From Microbulbifer agarilyticus S89 (GTDB lineage Bacteria; Pseudomonadota; Gammaproteobacteria; Pseudomonadales; Cellvibrionaceae), in contig NZ_AFPJ01000054.1 of the NCBI RefSeq assembly GCF_000220505.1, forward strand, positions 1 through 54,761: a stretch of DNA of 54,761 nt, read 5' to 3'. Shown piece after piece: positions 54,044 to 54,761 of the stretch. How positions within the stretch are numbered: the first letter of the stretch is position 1; every line of letters begins with the position of its first letter. Below the pieces are notes generated by a model. That model did not search any database. It had not been told where the DNA came from and was given only the letters and a program-made list of their open reading frames with translations. The translations under genes and the position numbers were made by a program.

Positions 54044-54162
54044 GGCTAACAAACAACGGCAGCGCGATGGCCAACGCTACGCACCTTTTGTGTTACTCGC
54101 TGCGCTCAAACATTAACACAAAATGCGCTCCGCGCTGGCTGCGCCTGCGCTGGGCGTTAGAG
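54044..54162 (+). repeat. attC 15 (type B, 119 bases)
   Basis: R'' GGCTAAC, R' GTTAGAG; type B body with AACGGCAGCGCGATGG and the TTTTGTGTTA/TAACACAAAA stem. Confidence 0.92.
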
Positions 54163-54169
54163 TTTTGAA

Positions 54170-54676
54170 ATGTCCAAGCAACATATATTTATATTGATTT
54201 TCATCTTGGTCACTCCAATTTTTTCTTCTGCACAAGAGAGTTGTGAAGAAAAACTGGAGATTGCATCAAAAATATGCACACAGATGGCAAAAGATGGTTT
54301 CAGTGAAATAGCTGGAATGACCTTGGATCCTGGGTTTGAGGTGTTAAATGCCTTAGATATTTTTCATGACCGGGGTATGCAAGCTCTTTTAAAAACCTAT
54401 GACTTTCGTATTGACGCAGCGGTTGTACATACGAATGAAATGCTAGAGCTTGAAATTTCGAAAGAGGATAGGGGTCGTGCATTTGTTCTTTTGTCTCGAG
54501 CAAAAAACCTTCGAGAAGCACATCCTAGTACTGCGGTGGATTGCAAATATTATCTGGCGGCGAAGGAAATTTTAAGTAAATTTGTACCACCAGCGAAAAA
54601 TCCGAATGAAGAAGAGAGCAACAGAATCAGGCTGGAGAGGCTCCGAGAGTTAATGGGCAAGGACAGTGCCAAGTAA
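54170..54676 (+). CDS. Cassette 16: secreted hypothetical protein
   Basis: A 168-residue protein, the largest in the array. Signal peptide about 1-21 (ending SSA-Q). Cysteines in ESCEEK, SKICTQM and VDCKYY. The middle is helical (VLNALDIFHDRGMQALLKTYDF), the end is a charged helix (NRIRLERLRELMGKDSAK). ATG lies seven bases behind the attC 15 core. Not recognised. Confidence 0.72.
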   Translation: MSKQHIFILIFILVTPIFSSAQESCEEKLEIASKICTQMAKDGFSEIAGMTLDPGFEVLNALDIFHDRGMQALLKTYDFRIDAAVVHTNEMLELEISKEDRGRAFVLLSRAKNLREAHPSTAVDCKYYLAAKEILSKFVPPAKNPNEEESNRIRLERLRELMGKDSAK

Positions 54677-54761
54677 CTCTAACAAGGCCGGGCAGTTTGC
54701 TCCGGGCCTTCGGCCCTCCGCGGGACAGCTTACCTTATGCACCTTTTGCGCGGGTCGCTTT
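54677..54761 (+). repeat. attC 16 (type A, cut by window edge)
   Basis: R'' CTCTAAC matches the start of cassette 16 (TTAGAG). The left half of a type A body (AAGGCCGGGCAG, CTTACCTTATGC) is present; the right half is beyond the window. Confidence 0.9.

Larger units (their letters stand above)
46388..54761 (+). mobile_element. Integron gene-cassette array (16 cassettes, open at right)
   Basis: Sixteen short genes on one strand, each followed by an attC-type site ending in GGCGTTA or GGGCGTTA, run from 46388 past the window edge. In all 16 cassettes the first six bases are complementary to the R'' box of the attC of the same cassette, as expected for products of IntI recombination. The array is AT-richer than the core genome. 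Size and orientation fit a sedentary chromosomal integron, but no intI gene is at the left edge. Confidence 0.95.

Noticed and set aside
46415-54676. Toxin-antitoxin pairs among the cassettes
   Set aside because: Each cassette holds a single gene, and none shows RelE, HigB, Phd, MazF or similar motifs by eye.
46750-54761. attC sites as ordinary terminators or REP repeats
   Set aside because: They begin with YYYAAC and end with GTTRRRY, and the R'' box always matches the start of the own cassette, which is specific to integron cassettes.

Overview
The window reads as chromosomal DNA of a marine gammaproteobacterium, most likely Cellvibrionales and close to Microbulbifer. I infer this from gene content and order (argH next to algZ-algR, paired pilT/pilU, lptM-lysA-dapF-DUF484 with divergent cyaY, metX-metW-DUF4426-rdgB-hemW, trxA-rho) and from protein resemblance. 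No database search was run, so the genus is an inference. The left 46 kb is GC-rich, densely coding core genome. The last 8.4 kb is visibly more AT-rich and is a mobile integron cassette array.

Region by region. 0-6.2 kb: a tRNA-Arg(CCG), a cytochrome c5, a three-gene set (DUF3604, membrane-anchored PpiC-type isomerase, HupE/UreJ-like membrane protein) and a secreted HExxH protease. 6.2-13.1 kb: rep helicase, DUF3565-yaiI-acetyltransferase, a cryptochrome-DASH preceded by a tiny GTG-started DUF2256 gene, comM/yifB and a ubiK-like gene. 13.1-16.5 kb: a nitrogen block made of a sigma-54-type promoter, a TorF-like porin, a PII gene, an ammonium channel and a second PII gene. 16.8-20.9 kb: a SutA-like regulator, then the lysine/diaminopimelate genes and cyaY. 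20.9-26 kb: a secreted alpha/beta hydrolase, argH, and the AlgZ/AlgR two-component pair. 26-31 kb: an efflux/oxidoreductase trio, pilU, pilT and yggS. 31-37 kb: an S9 peptidase, proC-yggT and a dynamin-like GTPase. 37-45.9 kb: methionine genes, rdgB, hemW, trxA, rho, an RRM protein and ubiD.

Right end: after ubiD comes a small uncharacterised gene whose last codons form the first copy of a five-copy motif (AGATRTAGMCAT in both orientations). Seventeen bases after that cluster the cassette array starts at a GTTATGC junction. I count 16 cassettes with 15 complete attC sites and one cut by the window edge. Every cassette passes an internal check: its first bases (TTRRRY) are the reverse complement of the R'' box of its own attC. 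No integron integrase gene lies at this left edge, where a normal integron would have one. Of the 16 cassette proteins, nine have signal peptides and five have membrane helices; none has an assigned function, and three consecutive ones (cassettes 8-10) share a netrin/TIMP-like secreted architecture.

The parts most worth following up are the motif-flanked small gene at the array border, the integrase-less array start, the run of related secreted cassettes, and the sigma-54-controlled porin coupled to ammonium genes.
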